A DNA stretch of 6,475 bases from Acidobacteriaceae bacterium (lineage in GTDB: Bacteria > Acidobacteriota > Terriglobia > Terriglobales > Acidobacteriaceae): assembly GCA_003135495.1 (NCBI GenBank), contig PLBX01000212.1:7752-14226 (forward strand), given 5' to 3'. The notes below the pieces were generated by a model. The model ran no database searches and had not been told where the DNA came from. It saw nothing but the letters and a program-made list of their open reading frames with translations. Both the position numbers and the translations under genes were made by a program. How positions within the stretch are numbered: the stretch's first letter is position 1; every line of letters begins with the position of its first letter. Of the stretch, positions 5,889 through 6,475 are shown piece by piece.

Positions 5889-5921
5889 AGTTCTCAGTTC
5901 CTAGTTCCCAGTTCTCAGTGG
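5889..5921 (+). repeat. Period-7 tandem array, unit AGTTCYC
   Basis: Four consecutive heptamers start at 5889, 5896, 5903 and 5910: AGTTCTC, AGTTCCT, AGTTCCC and AGTTCTC, followed by a partial AGTGG. All share AGTTC and vary only in the last two bases. The array lies in the 189-bp gap upstream of the phosphoesterase, about 30 bp behind its putative -10 box. It has the same period as the array at 3260 but a different unit. Confidence 0.8.
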
Positions 5922-5976
5922 AAATGGATCTAATCCGGAAGTCATAACTACCCACTAATTTTCCGCCGCGGCGAAG

Positions 5977-5998
5977 GAGACGGGGCAAGCCCCGTCTC
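5977..5998. repeat. Strong 10-bp palindrome (REP-like, different class)
   Basis: GAGACGGGGC (5977-5986) and GCCCCGTCTC (5989-5998) form a perfect 10-bp stem with only AA between the arms, so the real loop is CAAG or larger. It lies 30 bp downstream of the ABC ATPase stop on the minus strand. No T-run follows in that direction, so it is a stem-type transcript end at best. A separate 10-bp palindrome, CGCCGCGGCG, sits next to it at 5964-5973. Sequence differs from copies A and B although all contain an ACGGG/CCCGT-like core. Confidence 0.75.
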
Positions 5999-6028
5999 TA
6001 CGGAGGGACGGGTTTCCGGGATTGCTAA

Positions 6029-6475
6029 TCAACCTCGGGGAGGATTTATTACGGGGCAGCGGGCATAATGACCGGCGCCGACTTCGACGAGCGGAGGAAG
6101 CGCTGCGGCGCAAGGTGGAATGCGGTGCGGACAGCGCGGTTCGAAGGGGCATCCTGCGGGCAGTTGAGCAATGGAAGGGACGGTGCCTTCGATGGTCGCG
6201 AGCGGTAGCTGGCGGTCGGTCGCCAAAGTTGGTATAGCGCGCAACAGGCCTTGTGTGTAAGGGTGCGCGGAAGCGCGGAAGATGTCTGCCTTGTCGCCGA
6301 GTTCGACGAGGTTTCCGGCGTACATGACGGCAACGCGATCGGCGACGTGCGAGATGACGGCGAGATCGTGCGAGATGAAGAGCATTGCTAATCCAAATTT
6401 TTGGCGTAGTTCATTCAGCAGATCGAGGATTTGCTGCTGGATGGTGACGTCAAGCGCCGTGGTGGGTTCGTCCGC
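6029..6475 (-). CDS. Oligopeptide/dipeptide ABC transporter ATP-binding protein (DppD/OppD-type), N-terminus missing
   Basis: The visible 148 residues are the C-terminal part of the ATPase that powers peptide uptake at the inner membrane. The frame is open to the right edge; the first residues, ADEPTTALDVT, are the Walker B end with catalytic Glu and the D-loop, and FISHDLAVI holds the switch His (visible residue 36). After the ATPase core comes the oligopeptide-type C-terminal extension: HPYTQGLL, then GCPFEPRC, and four cysteines at visible residues 109, 115, 122 and 140 (C-x5-C-x6-C-x17-C). This cysteine pattern is characteristic of DppD/OppD, and I recall that in some members it binds an iron-sulfur cluster. 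Walker A and the signature motif lie outside the window, as would the permease and binding-protein genes. An internal Met at 6385 is not the start, since the frame and homology continue beyond it. The substrate could also be nickel or another solute, because the family is broad. Confidence 0.93.
   Translation of the reverse strand, partial: ADEPTTALDVTIQQQILDLLNELRQKFGLAMLFISHDLAVISHVADRVAVMYAGNLVELGDKADIFRASAHPYTQGLLRAIPTLATDRQLPLATIEGTVPSIAQLPAGCPFEPRCPHRIPPCAAALPPLVEVGAGHYARCPVINPPRG

Noticed and set aside
5889..5921. CRISPR array
   Set aside because: The units are seven bases in direct tandem without spacers, so this is a simple tandem repeat.
6022..6237. Plus-strand 71-codon open frame opposite the ABC ATPase
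   Set aside because: It is antisense to the conserved C-terminal extension with its cysteines; no domain or ribosome-binding site supports it.

Overview
The window looks like chromosomal DNA from a non-phototrophic bacterium of moderately high GC content. Acidobacteriota (Terriglobia/Koribacter-like) is my best guess. That guess rests on the style of the small proteins (a ~100-residue cytosolic orphan and a tiny, very basic secreted protein), on intergenic heptamer repeats and on GC-rich palindromes. It is an inference from gene and repeat style, not from a marker gene. I see no phage, plasmid, transposase, tRNA, rRNA or CRISPR signature.

Layout, left to right. Bases 1-435 (+) are the 3' part of a cupin gene cut by the window edge. 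Bases 592-1176 (+) encode a stand-alone Lon N-terminal-domain protein starting at TTG. A 204-bp gap with several inverted repeats and a perfect TATAAT leads into a three-gene block: a chelatase/MoxR-type AAA+ ATPase (1381-2892), an unrecognised 103-residue protein (2955-3266), and a VWA-domain protein with a complete MIDAS metal site (3306-4544). Next comes a small secreted basic protein (4699-4953, +), bracketed by two near-identical palindromes. On the minus strand lie a complete calcineurin-like metallophosphoesterase (5084-5839) and the C-terminal part of an oligopeptide/dipeptide ABC transporter ATPase (6029-6475, running off the right edge).

How the genes work together. The clearest functional unit is the AAA+/VWA pair. 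In metal chelatases and MoxR-type systems a hexameric AAA+ motor works with a VWA/MIDAS partner to insert a metal or remodel a client protein. This pair resembles the actinobacterial pair I know as Rv0958/Rv0959, whose client is unknown to me. Here the AAA+ protein also carries a Cys/His cluster that could bind zinc, and the small orphan gene is wedged between the two partners, next to a heptamer repeat. The Lon-N protein upstream may be a protein-quality-control neighbour, but the 204-bp gap argues against a tight operon. The cupin, phosphoesterase and transporter genes appear to be independent housekeeping or accessory genes.

The non-coding DNA is richer than usual. There are two different period-7 tandem arrays (3260-3300 and 5889-5921), a pair of GC-rich palindromes with a compensatory base-pair change (4568-4593 and 5049-5074), and a third strong palindrome (5977-5998). 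Together these suggest dispersed repeat families in this genome.
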